64,000 nucleotides of DNA from Bacillota bacterium (GTDB lineage: Bacteria > Bacillota > Clostridia > Lachnospirales > Bianqueaceae). Below, one piece after another: positions 18,621 through 27,880 of this stretch. The notes under the pieces are model-generated. The model was not told where the DNA came from. It saw nothing but the letters and a program-made list of their open reading frames with translations, and made no database searches. Within the stretch, counting starts at the first letter, position 1. Each line of letters opens with the position of its first letter. The DNA is taken from NCBI GenBank assembly GCA_017442735.1, contig JAFRZE010000029.1:1-64000 (forward strand), read 5' to 3'. The translations under genes were made by a program, and so were the position numbers.

Positions 18621-19694
18621 ATGAGTTACAAACCGATCGTTGGTATCACCATGGGCGATCCGGCCGGCAACGGCCCCGAGATCACCGTCAAGGCACTGGC
18701 TCATACCGACATCTATGACCGCTGCCGTCCGATCGTGATCGGCGACGTCAAGATGATCGAGCAGGCTAAGGAATTTGTCGGGATGCCCGGCATGGTCATC
18801 CACCAGTGCGAGAAGGTCGCCGACGCGATGTTCACACCCGGGATCATCGATGTACTTCATCTGGACCTGGTGGAAGACGTTAACAAGTTCGAAATCGGCA
18901 AGGTCAGTATTGAAGGCGGCAACGCGGCGTTCCAGTGCGTGAAGAAAGTCATCGAGCTGGCGCTGGCGGGCGAGGTCGATGCGACCTGCACCAACGCACT
19001 GAACAAGGAAGCCATGAACAAAGCCCTGGAGTTCTACAAAGGTGAGAAGTCCGACGGCTATACCCACTTCGACGGTCACACCGAGATCTACGCGACCTAT
19101 ACCAACACGAAGAAATATACCATGATGCTCGCGCATCACGATCTGAGAGTCGTACATGTTTCCACGCACGTATCTCTCAGGGAAGCCTGCGACAGGGTCA
19201 AAAAGGCGAGAGTCCTGGAAGTCATCAAGATCGCTTATGACGCCTGTCGTGACATGGGCATCGAGAATCCGAAGATCGCTGTTGCCGGCCTGAACCCGCA
19301 CTGCGGTGAGAATGGCCTGTTCGGAACGGAAGAGATCGAGGAGATCAGCCCGGCCATCGCCGCGGCGAAGGAAGAGGGCATCAATGCGATCGGCCCGATC
19401 CCGCCGGACAGCGTTTTCTCCGAAGCGCTCGGCGGCTGGTACGATATCGTAGTCTGCATGTATCACGATCAGGGACATATCCCGCTGAAGACGGTCGGAT
19501 TCGTCTTTGACAGAGAGAAACAGACCTGGAAAGCGGTCGAAGGCGTGAACGTCACCCTGGGACTTCCGATCATCCGCACCAGCGTGGACCACGGAACCGG
19601 GTTTGCCCTGGCCGGAAAGGGAACCAGCAATGAGCTGTCCCTCGTCAACGCGATCGATTACGCCATCCAGATGCAGAAAGGACGTAACCGCTGA
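18621..19694 (+). CDS. PdxA-family dehydrogenase (PdxA2-like)
   Basis: A 357-residue metal-dependent NAD dehydrogenase of the PdxA family. MGDPAGNGPEI at the N terminus, the metal/substrate histidines in GHTEIYA and YHDQGHIP, and GLNPHCGENGLFG are diagnostic. In vitamin B6 synthesis PdxA acts on 4-phosphohydroxythreonine; the PdxA2 branch next to DUF1537 kinases oxidises and decarboxylates 4-phospho-D-threonate or -erythronate to dihydroxyacetone phosphate. The neighbours here point to the second role. Strong AAAGGAGG site; the stop TGA shares one base with the next ATG. Confidence 0.9.
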   Translation: MSYKPIVGITMGDPAGNGPEITVKALAHTDIYDRCRPIVIGDVKMIEQAKEFVGMPGMVIHQCEKVADAMFTPGIIDVLHLDLVEDVNKFEIGKVSIEGGNAAFQCVKKVIELALAGEVDATCTNALNKEAMNKALEFYKGEKSDGYTHFDGHTEIYATYTNTKKYTMMLAHHDLRVVHVSTHVSLREACDRVKKARVLEVIKIAYDACRDMGIENPKIAVAGLNPHCGENGLFGTEEIEEISPAIAAAKEEGINAIGPIPPDSVFSEALGGWYDIVVCMYHDQGHIPLKTVGFVFDREKQTWKAVEGVNVTLGLPIIRTSVDHGTGFALAGKGTSNELSLVNAIDYAIQMQKGRNR

Positions 19695-20680
19695 TGTATA
19701 TCCCGCCGAAGAAGAAACCGCTTTGCCCGCCCGAAAAAGGCCCGCGCTACGAAGATGTTCCCTTTGCCGAAGTTGTCCTGGACAACGGCCAGCCCTATAC
19801 CCTGAAGATGGATATTTACCAGAATGAGAACCAGACCGAGCCCGGTCCGTGCATCATCTACATCTTCGGCGGCGGCTGGAGCTGGGGAGAATACAAGCAG
19901 GTGACGCAGAAAGCGGTCTACTGCCGCGACCTGGTCCGTCTGACGGAAGAGGGCTATACGATCGTCTGCCCGGATTACCGCCTGATCTCCCAGAGCATCT
20001 TCCCGGCCTGTGTATATGACGTGAAAGGCTGTGTCCGCTTTCTGAAAGCACATGGCAAGGACTACCTGATCGATCCGGAAAGGATCGGCGCCCTGGGCAA
20101 CTCCGCGGGCGGACACCTGGCCGCGATGATCTCCATCGGCGCAGACCAGCCGGCGATCGAAGGCGACGTCGGCGGCAACCTGGAGTATTCCAGCCGCGTC
20201 AAGGCAGCCGCGCTCTTCTACGCTCCGATCGATCTTTGGGACAGCACCCTTTCCGCGGCCGCGCAGGTCGACGGACCCGCCAGGGACCTGACCGGTACCG
20301 AGGTGGAAGACCTTTCGAACGACAACGCGAACTCCCTGATGGCACTCGCCTGCGGATTCGTCGGTCCCGGAAGGAACATCAAATCCCTCGGAAAGCTCAT
20401 CGAGAGCGGCGATACGTCCGATCCGGACTGGAAGTTCGCGCAGCTTCTGAAAGATCTGAGCCCCATTTCTTACTGCAGCGAGGACAATCCGCCGGTCTGC
20501 CTGTTCCACGGCGCGCACGACCCGCTGGTCGATCCGGCTCAGACCGTGAAAATGTATCAGGCGCTTTGCAAGGCCGGCGCGGATGCCACGATGATCTGCT
20601 ACAGCTACGGCGGGCACGGCCCGTCCCTGGGCGAACAGGTCGACCGTTTCGCCTATGAATTCTTGAAAGACAGGATCTGA
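19694..20680 (+). CDS. Alpha/beta hydrolase (carboxylesterase-type)
   Basis: A 328-residue esterase of the BD-FAE / HSL-like type. The oxyanion motif is IFGGGWSWG, the nucleophile elbow GNSAGGHLA, the acid Asp lies in HGAHDPLVDP and the His in YGGHGPS. No signal peptide is present, so it acts in the cytoplasm. It is coupled to the PdxA gene by a TGATG overlap. It may deacylate an acylated sugar acid before or during catabolism; the substrate is unknown. Confidence 0.85.
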   Translation: MYIPPKKKPLCPPEKGPRYEDVPFAEVVLDNGQPYTLKMDIYQNENQTEPGPCIIYIFGGGWSWGEYKQVTQKAVYCRDLVRLTEEGYTIVCPDYRLISQSIFPACVYDVKGCVRFLKAHGKDYLIDPERIGALGNSAGGHLAAMISIGADQPAIEGDVGGNLEYSSRVKAAALFYAPIDLWDSTLSAAAQVDGPARDLTGTEVEDLSNDNANSLMALACGFVGPGRNIKSLGKLIESGDTSDPDWKFAQLLKDLSPISYCSEDNPPVCLFHGAHDPLVDPAQTVKMYQALCKAGADATMICYSYGGHGPSLGEQVDRFAYEFLKDRI

Positions 20681-20691
20681 TCCACACGTGA

Positions 20692-20716
20692 TTAAGGCGG
20701 CCGGAAAGCCCCTTAA
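20692..20716 (+). promoter_or_regulatory. Intercistronic hairpin before the permease
   Basis: TTAAGG pairs with CCTTAA, with an inner GGC/GCC. It has no T tract right after it. It may stabilise or process the mRNA between the enzymes and the permease. Confidence 0.4.
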
Positions 20717-20752
20717 CATAAAAAATCTATTTTATTAGAAGGAGAGAACGAA

Positions 20753-22033
20753 ATGACAATTCAAATGATTATTGCTCTGATCATCGTAATCGGTATGATC
20801 GTGGCGATCATGACAGACAAGTTCTCGTTTGGTGCACCTCCGGTCGTCGCGGCGATCCTGATGGTGATCTGCGGTGTCGCTCCCATCGAGACTGCCTTTA
20901 AGGGCTTCGTGGATACGAATGTTATTATGATCGCGGGCTTTATGACCGTTATGGCTGCGCTGCAGAAGACCAGCCTGATGGACAAAATCAAAGCTGTGCT
21001 GGCCAAGCTGGCGACAAAAGGCGGATTCGCCGGTTATGCCATCCTGATCATCGTGGTCATGCTGGCGACCAGCGTCTTCGGCGGCGGCAATACCGGTTAC
21101 TACGTCATGGTTCTGACGATCGTCTCCACCATCCCGTACGCGAAGAAGCTCCCCAACTCCAAGCTGATGCTTCCCATGGGCTTCGCAACCGGCCGTGCGC
21201 TGATCCCTGTCTCTGTAGCGTTCTTCATGGGTATGGCTGCCTCCCTGCTGGAAGGTACCGGCGCGGAAAGCGAAGTCACCCTGGCTCGCTTTGGTATCAT
21301 GATGGCTGTGATGTCTGTATTCTTCCTGGTCTGGGCGCTTATTGCCTACAAGATCCTGCCGGATCATGACATCCAGGAAGGCGAAGAAACCAAAGAGAAG
21401 AAAGAAGAAGAGAAGAAAGACGGACTTCCCAAGTGGAAAGAGTACGTTGTCTACGCGTCTGCCGCTGTTTCCATCGTCGGCATGATGATGGCGAGCACCA
21501 TCGGCGAGATCGCTTATGTCCTGCCGCTGCTTTGCACCGCGATCCTGGTCCTGATCAAAGTCTTCACATTCAAAGAAGCCAAGAACCAGGTCTTCAGCCC
21601 CCTGATCATCATGATGGCATCCGTGATCGGTGTGGCGGAAGCGCTGGCTTCCACCGGTTTCACCGCGATGGTCGGACAGGCTGTCGCGAACGCGATGGGC
21701 GGTTCTGTGAGCATGTTCTGGCTGATCCTGGTCTTCTGTTTCCTGATCTCGATCTGCGCGACCCTGACCGGTGCTTCCATCGGTTCCCTGTTCGTATTCG
21801 CTCCGATCGCGATCGCTGCCTGCACCGCGATGGGAATGAATCCCGCGGGTCTTGCCTGCGCGATGACAGCGGCTGCCTGGGGCGGCGGATTCCTGCCGAT
21901 CGACGGTCTGCCGGCTATGATCCTTGGCCTTGGTAAGTATAAGCTGAAAGATTTCCTGAAATTCTCCGTTCCGATGTATATCATTCAGATCATCGGTCTG
22001 GCGATCGGCGCTTACCTGGTATTCCCTCACTAA
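20753..22033 (+). CDS. SLC13 / ion-transporter superfamily permease
   Basis: A 426-residue integral membrane protein with about 11 to 12 hydrophobic segments in two repeats. GGGNTGYYVMV (near residue 117) and the C-terminal AAAWGGGFLPIDGLPAMILG resemble the paired re-entrant signatures of the IT superfamily (SLC13, CitM, ArsB). A charged cytoplasmic loop rich in Lys and Glu separates the halves. It probably imports the organic or sugar acid used by the upstream enzymes, driven by sodium or protons. AAGGAGAG precedes the ATG, and a hairpin follows the stop, so it likely closes the first part of the operon. Confidence 0.85.
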   Translation: MTIQMIIALIIVIGMIVAIMTDKFSFGAPPVVAAILMVICGVAPIETAFKGFVDTNVIMIAGFMTVMAALQKTSLMDKIKAVLAKLATKGGFAGYAILIIVVMLATSVFGGGNTGYYVMVLTIVSTIPYAKKLPNSKLMLPMGFATGRALIPVSVAFFMGMAASLLEGTGAESEVTLARFGIMMAVMSVFFLVWALIAYKILPDHDIQEGEETKEKKEEEKKDGLPKWKEYVVYASAAVSIVGMMMASTIGEIAYVLPLLCTAILVLIKVFTFKEAKNQVFSPLIIMMASVIGVAEALASTGFTAMVGQAVANAMGGSVSMFWLILVFCFLISICATLTGASIGSLFVFAPIAIAACTAMGMNPAGLACAMTAAAWGGGFLPIDGLPAMILGLGKYKLKDFLKFSVPMYIIQIIGLAIGAYLVFPH

Positions 22034-22051
22034 TCATTAACTGAACGATTC

Positions 22052-22084
22052 GGGAAGGCCGCGCCGCCAAGGTGCGGCCTTTCC
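22052..22084 (+). terminator. Hairpin after the permease (weak terminator)
   Basis: A 14-bp stem with two G-U pairs and loop GCCAA, without a T run. It may end part of the operon transcript or protect its 3' end; the downstream esterases could still be reached by read-through. Confidence 0.5.
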
Positions 22085-22117
22085 TGTAAACGGCAATCAA
22101 TCTGACGAGGTATTCCC

Positions 22118-23728
22118 ATGACACACGAAATCTACAGCTACGTTTCCACAAGGGCGGATTATGATCCGGCCCGGACGATCCTTGTTTTTCCGCCGGAAAA
22201 AGACTGTACTTCTTTGAAGGCGGCTGAAAAGTTCGCTAAAGCATCCGGATGGCAGAAACTGACCGAGTATGCGGGCGACGTCCTGATGATCCCGATCCTT
22301 CCGAAAGGATACGGCAAAGCATCTCTTTCCCTGGCAGGAGAGATCCTGGATGAATACCGGAACGCGTTCGACTCTCTGAACGGAAGAAGTCTTTACGGAC
22401 GAGGAGGAAAACTCTGGCTGTGGGAGACCATGGTCTATCTGGCCGGCTATCAGGAAGGCGCGGTCTTCGGCGGCAATACGCTGATCGCTTATCCTTCCCG
22501 CTTTGCCGCGGCTGCACTGATCGGAGGCGCGCCGACGGATTATAAACCGGGGAAAGAGCTCTCGGCCCATCCGTTCCTGCGCCGCGTCAGTGAGGATTAT
22601 GCCGTAAAGAATGGTGAGATCGAGAGCTGTCTGTGGATCTTTGGAGCGGACCTGAAAGAGCAGAGACATGCGCTGACCTATTTTACCTCGATGGGATACA
22701 GTAAAAAGGCCAGGCAGGAAACGTTCGGGGATATCGCCGCTTCGGTTTATACTTCCAAAAAGAATCCGGCCGCGAAGCTGATGTTTTCCGAAATGCCGGT
22801 CCACGGCGGGATCGCGCTCAGCGAGACGGTCATGAGTGAGCTTTTCGACCCCGTGATCCGCTGGAAAAACGGACCGGACGGCGCGCTGAAGGCGCTGCCG
22901 ACGAGGGAAGAGTACTATCTGGGTTCCCGGTTCATTCAGGAAACGGTCTGTGTGGGGACGACGGATTATCCGGTGAGCGTCCACCTTCCTGAGGGAAAAA
23001 CAGCCGAGGAAGTCCGTGGTCTTCCGCTGGTCTTCAGTGTGCACGGACGCGGAGAACCGGCCAGGCTTTTCTGTACCAAAAACGGCTGGGATACCCTGGC
23101 GGACGAGACCGGGGAGTTTGTGGTGGCTTTCCCGGATTCGCTCGGCAATATCTGGAGCCTTGACAGAGATAAAGATGTGTTTCCTGCTATGATCGACCTT
23201 CTGTGTGAGAAATACGGGCTTGACCGCGGCCGTGTGTATCTGACCGGTTTTTCCAACGGCGCCTCCATCACCCGGGAAGTCGGGACCCTGCTTCCGGAAC
23301 TTTTTGCCGGACTTTCTCCGTGGAACGGGCCGGTAGGTCTTGTCGGCGCCATGTACCAGCCCACGATCCAGCCGGTATTTCTGGAAAAGGGACTGCGGAT
23401 GCCGTATTTTGTCTGCATCGGCGATCAGGATCCGGCGGCGAAACCGGAAAGTCTGACGGAACAAATCGACGCGATGGTCAAAGTAAACGGACTGGCGGAA
23501 GAAGCGGATGAGATCCGCACCGGAGAAAACTTCTATACGAAGGAGAACGGTTACTTATCGGGCGATCGTTTCTCGACCCGTGTCTGGTATGACGGGCGGG
23601 GACAGGCCATGCTGGCGGTGACCGTGATGAAAAACATGCCTCACGGGGCGATCGAAGAAGAAGCGAAAGCATCCTGGGAGTTTCTGAAGAAATTCCGGCG
23701 CGGAGAGGACGGAGAACTCGTATGTTAA
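22118..23728 (+). CDS. PHB depolymerase/LpqC-type esterase with pseudo-hydrolase N domain
   Basis: A 536-residue protein. Residues about 290-530 form an esterase like LpqC/PHB depolymerases: VFSVHGRGE at the oxyanion site, nucleophile elbow LTGFSNGAS, and a His in MPHGA. The first 250 residues look like a second alpha/beta-hydrolase fold in which the elbow reads LAGYQEGA, with no Ser nucleophile. No signal peptide is visible, so the depolymerase name describes the family only. The gene overlaps its paralogue by 7 bases (ATGTTAA). It may act on esters of the sugar acid consumed by the upstream operon. Confidence 0.8.
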   Translation: MTHEIYSYVSTRADYDPARTILVFPPEKDCTSLKAAEKFAKASGWQKLTEYAGDVLMIPILPKGYGKASLSLAGEILDEYRNAFDSLNGRSLYGRGGKLWLWETMVYLAGYQEGAVFGGNTLIAYPSRFAAAALIGGAPTDYKPGKELSAHPFLRRVSEDYAVKNGEIESCLWIFGADLKEQRHALTYFTSMGYSKKARQETFGDIAASVYTSKKNPAAKLMFSEMPVHGGIALSETVMSELFDPVIRWKNGPDGALKALPTREEYYLGSRFIQETVCVGTTDYPVSVHLPEGKTAEEVRGLPLVFSVHGRGEPARLFCTKNGWDTLADETGEFVVAFPDSLGNIWSLDRDKDVFPAMIDLLCEKYGLDRGRVYLTGFSNGASITREVGTLLPELFAGLSPWNGPVGLVGAMYQPTIQPVFLEKGLRMPYFVCIGDQDPAAKPESLTEQIDAMVKVNGLAEEADEIRTGENFYTKENGYLSGDRFSTRVWYDGRGQAMLAVTVMKNMPHGAIEEEAKASWEFLKKFRRGEDGELVC

Positions 23729-25341
23729 AAGGAACACTGGAACAGATCACGATCTGCGGAAAGAAAAAGATCCCGGGACAGTCGACGGTCGACGCCATGA
23801 CATTCGCCGAGGCGGATCCGGAAAAACCCATCTGCGACAGTCAGGGCAATGTCCGCACCATGTGGCTGTATAAACCGTCTACAGGGATCATCCCCTGTTC
23901 CTCGGGCATCTTCATTCTGCGGGATGGGGCGGACCGCGTTTCGGCCGAAGAACTTCTGGAGAAGACCGGCTGGGCTGAAAGAGCGGAGCGGGATCACTAT
24001 CTGATCCTGCTGATAGATCCGTGTGGTGACTGGAATGCTGCCGGAGATCCTTCGCTGCCGGACGATGATGCCTATGTGACCGGACTTATGGAGAGCGGTC
24101 CTCCGAACTATCTGATCGGATGTAAGGTCCACCGGACGAGCCGGTATCTGGCCGGATTCGGGGAAAAAGCCGCCACGCTGGCGGCCGGGATCGCGAAGGC
24201 TCACGCGGAGCTGCTCGCCGGACTGTATCTGGAAGGAGCGAAATACCCGGCCGAAGCGCCGGAAGGAACGGACTGTCCGATCCCTGTCTGGGCGAGTGGA
24301 TGTGACGAAGCGCTGATGGATGTTTTTCGTCAGAGAGCGCTTTTAGCTCATACGATCTGCCGTACGTTCAGCGCGGCGGATCAGGAGATCTATGAGAAAG
24401 CCTGGGACAGCCTGTTCTTCGGTATGCGACGGATGGCGACCGGGATCTACGGATCTCTAGTGCATAAGGACTCGGTGGAGGAAATGGGTCTGGAGATGCA
24501 TTATAATGAAACCTTCCTGGGCGACAACGGCGGCATGGCCCATGAATGGTATGAATACGCGCCGATCGGTCTGTCCGCTGACAGACCGGTACCGTTCGTT
24601 TTCGTTCTGCACGGCGGCGGGACCAGCGCGAAATACTGCGCGGAGCAGACCCGCTGGCACGAACTTGCAGAAAAGTACGGATTTGTGGTAATATATCCGC
24701 AGGCCTGCATCGCCTCTGTCTGGAATCCCGGCCTGGATCCGAGGCTTCCTTCCGATGAGGCATATTTGCTTAAGCTGTTTGAATATGCGTGCCGTAAATA
24801 CCCGATCGACAAAACACGGGTCTACTGTACGGGTTTCTCCATGGGCGGCCTGATGTCTCACGCCATGGGGATGACGCATCCCGAGATCTTCGCGGCCATC
24901 GCGCCGTTCTCCGGACTTTTCTTTCTTGATTACTGGGAGGAGCCCTACCAGATCCGCTCACGTTTTGAAGCAGTCAAAGCCGGAGCAAAGGAAGCAGGAA
25001 GAGACGTTCGGATACCTGTTTTCCAGGTCCATGGGACACTGGACAAGACCTGGCAGGGCGAGGAGCTTGCCAGGATGCTGAACTTCTGGGCCGACTGGAA
25101 CAGCATCGAGGTACCGTTTACCGACGAGAAGAAGTCGAAAGGCGCCTTTATGATCCAGGGCGAGGACGGCCGGTTCCATGTATATGACAGCCTGCTGGAA
25201 GACGGTACTGTTTTCTACCGGTTCGTTTCCGTACAGGACCTGCCGCACGGAGTCGATCTGAGGACGCCGTACATGGCCTGGGATTTCCTCTGCGCCTTTT
25301 CCAGAGAAGCGGACGGAACTTTGTTGATAAAGAAAGGATAG
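23722..25341 (+). CDS. PHB depolymerase/LpqC-type esterase, paralogue of the upstream gene
   Basis: A 539-residue paralogue. The C-terminal hydrolase has FVLHGGGTSA, elbow CTGFSMGGLMS, acid region VHGTLDKTW and His in DLPHGVD. The N-terminal half again resembles an alpha/beta hydrolase with the elbow replaced by AGFGEKAA. No signal peptide. Translationally coupled to the previous gene. Two diverged copies in tandem suggest either different substrates or a heteromeric enzyme; both ideas are inference. Confidence 0.8.
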   Translation: MLKGTLEQITICGKKKIPGQSTVDAMTFAEADPEKPICDSQGNVRTMWLYKPSTGIIPCSSGIFILRDGADRVSAEELLEKTGWAERAERDHYLILLIDPCGDWNAAGDPSLPDDDAYVTGLMESGPPNYLIGCKVHRTSRYLAGFGEKAATLAAGIAKAHAELLAGLYLEGAKYPAEAPEGTDCPIPVWASGCDEALMDVFRQRALLAHTICRTFSAADQEIYEKAWDSLFFGMRRMATGIYGSLVHKDSVEEMGLEMHYNETFLGDNGGMAHEWYEYAPIGLSADRPVPFVFVLHGGGTSAKYCAEQTRWHELAEKYGFVVIYPQACIASVWNPGLDPRLPSDEAYLLKLFEYACRKYPIDKTRVYCTGFSMGGLMSHAMGMTHPEIFAAIAPFSGLFFLDYWEEPYQIRSRFEAVKAGAKEAGRDVRIPVFQVHGTLDKTWQGEELARMLNFWADWNSIEVPFTDEKKSKGAFMIQGEDGRFHVYDSLLEDGTVFYRFVSVQDLPHGVDLRTPYMAWDFLCAFSREADGTLLIKKG

Positions 25342-25344
25342 TCC

Positions 25345-26709
25345 ATGAGCAGTGACAGAAAGAAAAACTCAAAGGAAAAACTGGATTACCTGATGAACGC
25401 ACCGATCCCGAAACTGATCCGGGACATGTCGGTGCCGACGATCATCTCTATGCTGGTGACCAGCTTTTATAACCTGGTGGATACCGCGTTTGTGGGCCGG
25501 ATCGATACACAGGCGACGGCCGCGGTAGGAGTTGCGTTTTCTGTCATGGCGCTGATCCAGGCCTTCAGTTTTATGTTCGGCCACGGATCGGGCAACTACA
25601 TTTCCCGTCAGCTCGGCGCCAGAGAGTTTGACGATGCCAAGAAGATGGCGGCGACCGGATTCGTCAGTGTCCTGATCGTGGGCGTTGCCATCAGCATCAT
25701 CGGATCGGTTTTTGTCCGGCCGATCGCCCACATGATCGGTTCCACGGATACCATCCTTCCATACGCCGTCAGCTATCTTCGGATCATCTTCCTTGGCGCG
25801 CCGTTTATCATGGGTTCGTTCGTCCTGAACAACCACATGCGTTTCCAGGGGAACGCCTCTATCGCGATGATCGGTATCGTGACCGGCGCGATCCTGAATA
25901 TCGCGCTGGATCCTCTTCTTATCTTCGTCTTGGACATGGGCGTGGCCGGCGCGGCGCTCGCGACGATCATCTCCCAGTTCGTGAGTTTCTGTATCCTGCT
26001 TTACCTGAACCGCAAACGCGCGGCGATCAGGGTGAGTTTTAAGCATTTCACGCCGACCTGGCATTACTATAAGAATATCCTGAACGGCGGGATCCCGTCG
26101 CTGGTCAGGCAGGGCATCGGTTCTGTCGCTACGATCCTCTTAAACCTGGAAGCCGGTATTTACGGAGCGGCTGCGGCGGATGCCGCGATCGCGGCCATGG
26201 GCGTCGTGAGCCGGATCACAATGTTCGCCTATTCCGCACTGATCGGATTCGGCCAGGGTTTCCAGCCGGTCTGCGGGACCAATTACGGCGCAAAAAACTA
26301 CGCCAGAGTGAAGGAAGCGTTTCACTATTGTGTGAAAATCGGATCGATCGCTCTGGCGGTGCTTTCCATCCTGGGATTCATCTTCGCGAAGCCGCTCGTC
26401 GCGGCCTTCCGTGATGACCCGATGGTCATTGAGATCGGTTATGTAGCCCTTCGGGCTCAGTGTGTGGTCTTCGTGCTGAATGTCTATGTCATCATGTCGA
26501 CGATGCTGCTGCAGACGATCGGCAAAGCGGTGCCCGCTTCGATCGTGGCAATGGCTCGTCAGGGGCTATTCTTCGTCCCGATGATCCTGCTGCTGCCGTT
26601 ATTCTTAGGGCTTTTCGGCGTCCAGATCGCGCAGCCGGCCGCGGATGTGTTCAGCTTTATTCTGGCGATCCCGCTCTGCCGGAAAGTGCTTCGCGAAATG
26701 CAGCCGTAG
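25345..26709 (+). CDS. MATE family efflux transporter
   Basis: A 454-residue, 12-helix exporter of the MATE/NorM type in the DinF-like branch common in Bacillota. The N-terminal MSVPTIISMLVTSFYNLVD and the repeat GFGQGFQPVCGTNYGAK at the start of the second half are characteristic. It would exchange drugs or metabolites for sodium or protons. It begins 3 bases after the second esterase stop (AAAGGA before the ATG), so it belongs to that unit. It ends 1 base from the convergent rubrerythrin gene with no terminator in between. Confidence 0.92.
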   Translation: MSSDRKKNSKEKLDYLMNAPIPKLIRDMSVPTIISMLVTSFYNLVDTAFVGRIDTQATAAVGVAFSVMALIQAFSFMFGHGSGNYISRQLGAREFDDAKKMAATGFVSVLIVGVAISIIGSVFVRPIAHMIGSTDTILPYAVSYLRIIFLGAPFIMGSFVLNNHMRFQGNASIAMIGIVTGAILNIALDPLLIFVLDMGVAGAALATIISQFVSFCILLYLNRKRAAIRVSFKHFTPTWHYYKNILNGGIPSLVRQGIGSVATILLNLEAGIYGAAAADAAIAAMGVVSRITMFAYSALIGFGQGFQPVCGTNYGAKNYARVKEAFHYCVKIGSIALAVLSILGFIFAKPLVAAFRDDPMVIEIGYVALRAQCVVFVLNVYVIMSTMLLQTIGKAVPASIVAMARQGLFFVPMILLLPLFLGLFGVQIAQPAADVFSFILAIPLCRKVLREMQP

Positions 26710-26710
26710 A

Positions 26711-27880
26711 TCAGTAGTTCTCGGCGTTGACTTCAAAGTAGCTCTGCGGATGAGCGCATACCGGACAGACCTCCGGCGCTTTCGTACCGACGACGATATG
26801 GCCGCAGTTGCGGCATTCCCATACCTTGACTTCGCTCTTTTGGAAGACTTCCTGCATCTCGACATTCTTCAGCAGTGCGCGGTAGCGTTCCTCATGGTGT
26901 TTCTCGATGGCTGCCACCATACGGAATTTCGCGGCCAGAACGGGGAATCCTTCCTTTTCGGCGGTAACAGCGAAACCTTCGTACATGTCGGTCCATTCAT
27001 AATTCTCGCCGTCTGCGGCGGCGCCCAGATTATCCGCGGTGCTGCCGATGCCGTTCAGTTCTTTGAACCACATTTTGGCGTGTTCTTTTTCATTGTCCGC
27101 GGTTTTCAGAAACAGCGCGGCGATCTGTTCAAAGCCGTCTTTCTTTGCCTGAGACGCGAAATAGGTATATTTGTTACGAGCCTGGGATTCGCCGGCGAAA
27201 GCCGCTTCCAGGTTTTTTTCTGTCTGTGTTCCTTCATAGGGATTCTTTTTCTTAACTTCCGGTTCGATCTTGACAAATTTTGACGCGGGCTGTTTGCAGA
27301 CGGGGCACCTGAAATCTTCAGGCAGGGGACCTTCATGAATATAACCGCAGACAGAGCATTTCCACATTTCCATAGTTTTTTTCTCCTTTTTTTCTTCGAT
27401 GGGTTCATTGAACGAAATGCCCGCAAGCAGTTCGTTTACGGCTTCGATAGGGAAGCCTGGTTCCTGTGCGTAAGAGAGCAGTTCTTCCAGAAACTCATAC
27501 GCGTTTTTGCTTTGGGGAAGCATGTAGCCGGATTCCCTCAGAAGATCTTCCGCCATGATCCGGTTGGATCTTTGTATGGCCTTGGCAAGTGGGCCCGGAA
27601 GACTTTCCGCAAGCAGTTCCTGCTCGGCTTTGCTGCTTACGAGCTGACGCAGTGCCGCGATGACTTCTTCCGTTTTTGGCTGCTGCGGCGGATACTCGCG
27701 GGGAACGAGACTGATGGCTTTGGAGGGGCAGGCCTCGGCGCACGCGCCGCATCCGATGCATTTGTCGGTATCGATGATACTGTTTTCTGTATCCGACGCC
27801 CCGGTAGGACAAACATAGAGACACAGACAGTCTTTTTCGCATAACCGGATATTTCTTACCGCGACTTTTTCACTCATCAT
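26711..27880 (-). CDS. Ferredoxin - rubredoxin - rubrerythrin fusion
   Basis: A 389-residue fusion. Residues 1-60 hold two 4Fe-4S motifs, the first unusual ([12 protein letters not shown]), the second canonical ([12 protein letters not shown]). Residues 61-165 are a helical segment of unknown role. Residues 170-205 are a rubredoxin-like knuckle pair (CSVCGY / CPVC). The ferritin-like diiron domain follows, with [16 protein letters not shown] and IEKHHEERY ligands, and a C-terminal rubredoxin (CRNCGH / CPVC). It likely reduces peroxide in the cytoplasm and could take electrons through its own ferredoxin. An internal SD and ATG at 27373 would make a normal rubrerythrin of 220 residues. The start overlaps the upstream gene by ATGA. 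Confidence 0.88.
   Translation of the reverse strand: MMSEKVAVRNIRLCEKDCLCLYVCPTGASDTENSIIDTDKCIGCGACAEACPSKAISLVPREYPPQQPKTEEVIAALRQLVSSKAEQELLAESLPGPLAKAIQRSNRIMAEDLLRESGYMLPQSKNAYEFLEELLSYAQEPGFPIEAVNELLAGISFNEPIEEKKEKKTMEMWKCSVCGYIHEGPLPEDFRCPVCKQPASKFVKIEPEVKKKNPYEGTQTEKNLEAAFAGESQARNKYTYFASQAKKDGFEQIAALFLKTADNEKEHAKMWFKELNGIGSTADNLGAAADGENYEWTDMYEGFAVTAEKEGFPVLAAKFRMVAAIEKHHEERYRALLKNVEMQEVFQKSEVKVWECRNCGHIVVGTKAPEVCPVCAHPQSYFEVNAENY
27377..27393 (-). promoter_or_regulatory. Internal ribosome site and A-rich slippery sequence within the fusion gene
   Basis: On the minus strand the in-frame heptamer A AAA AAG is directly followed by AGGAGA with 7 bases to ATG 27373. The SD decides a second start that gives stand-alone rubrerythrin. 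The heptamer is of the kind used for -1 frameshifting, and the two A7 runs could also reflect an indel. Confidence 0.5.

Noticed and set aside
18621-19694. pdxA for vitamin B6 synthesis and dapA (17700-18608) for lysine synthesis
   Set aside because: The neighbours are a DUF1537 kinase, permease and ADH, and no other B6 or lysine genes are present; the catabolic branches of both families fit better.
26700-26720. Terminator between the MATE gene and the convergent rubrerythrin gene
   Set aside because: The two stop codons are one base apart and no hairpin with T-run is present there.
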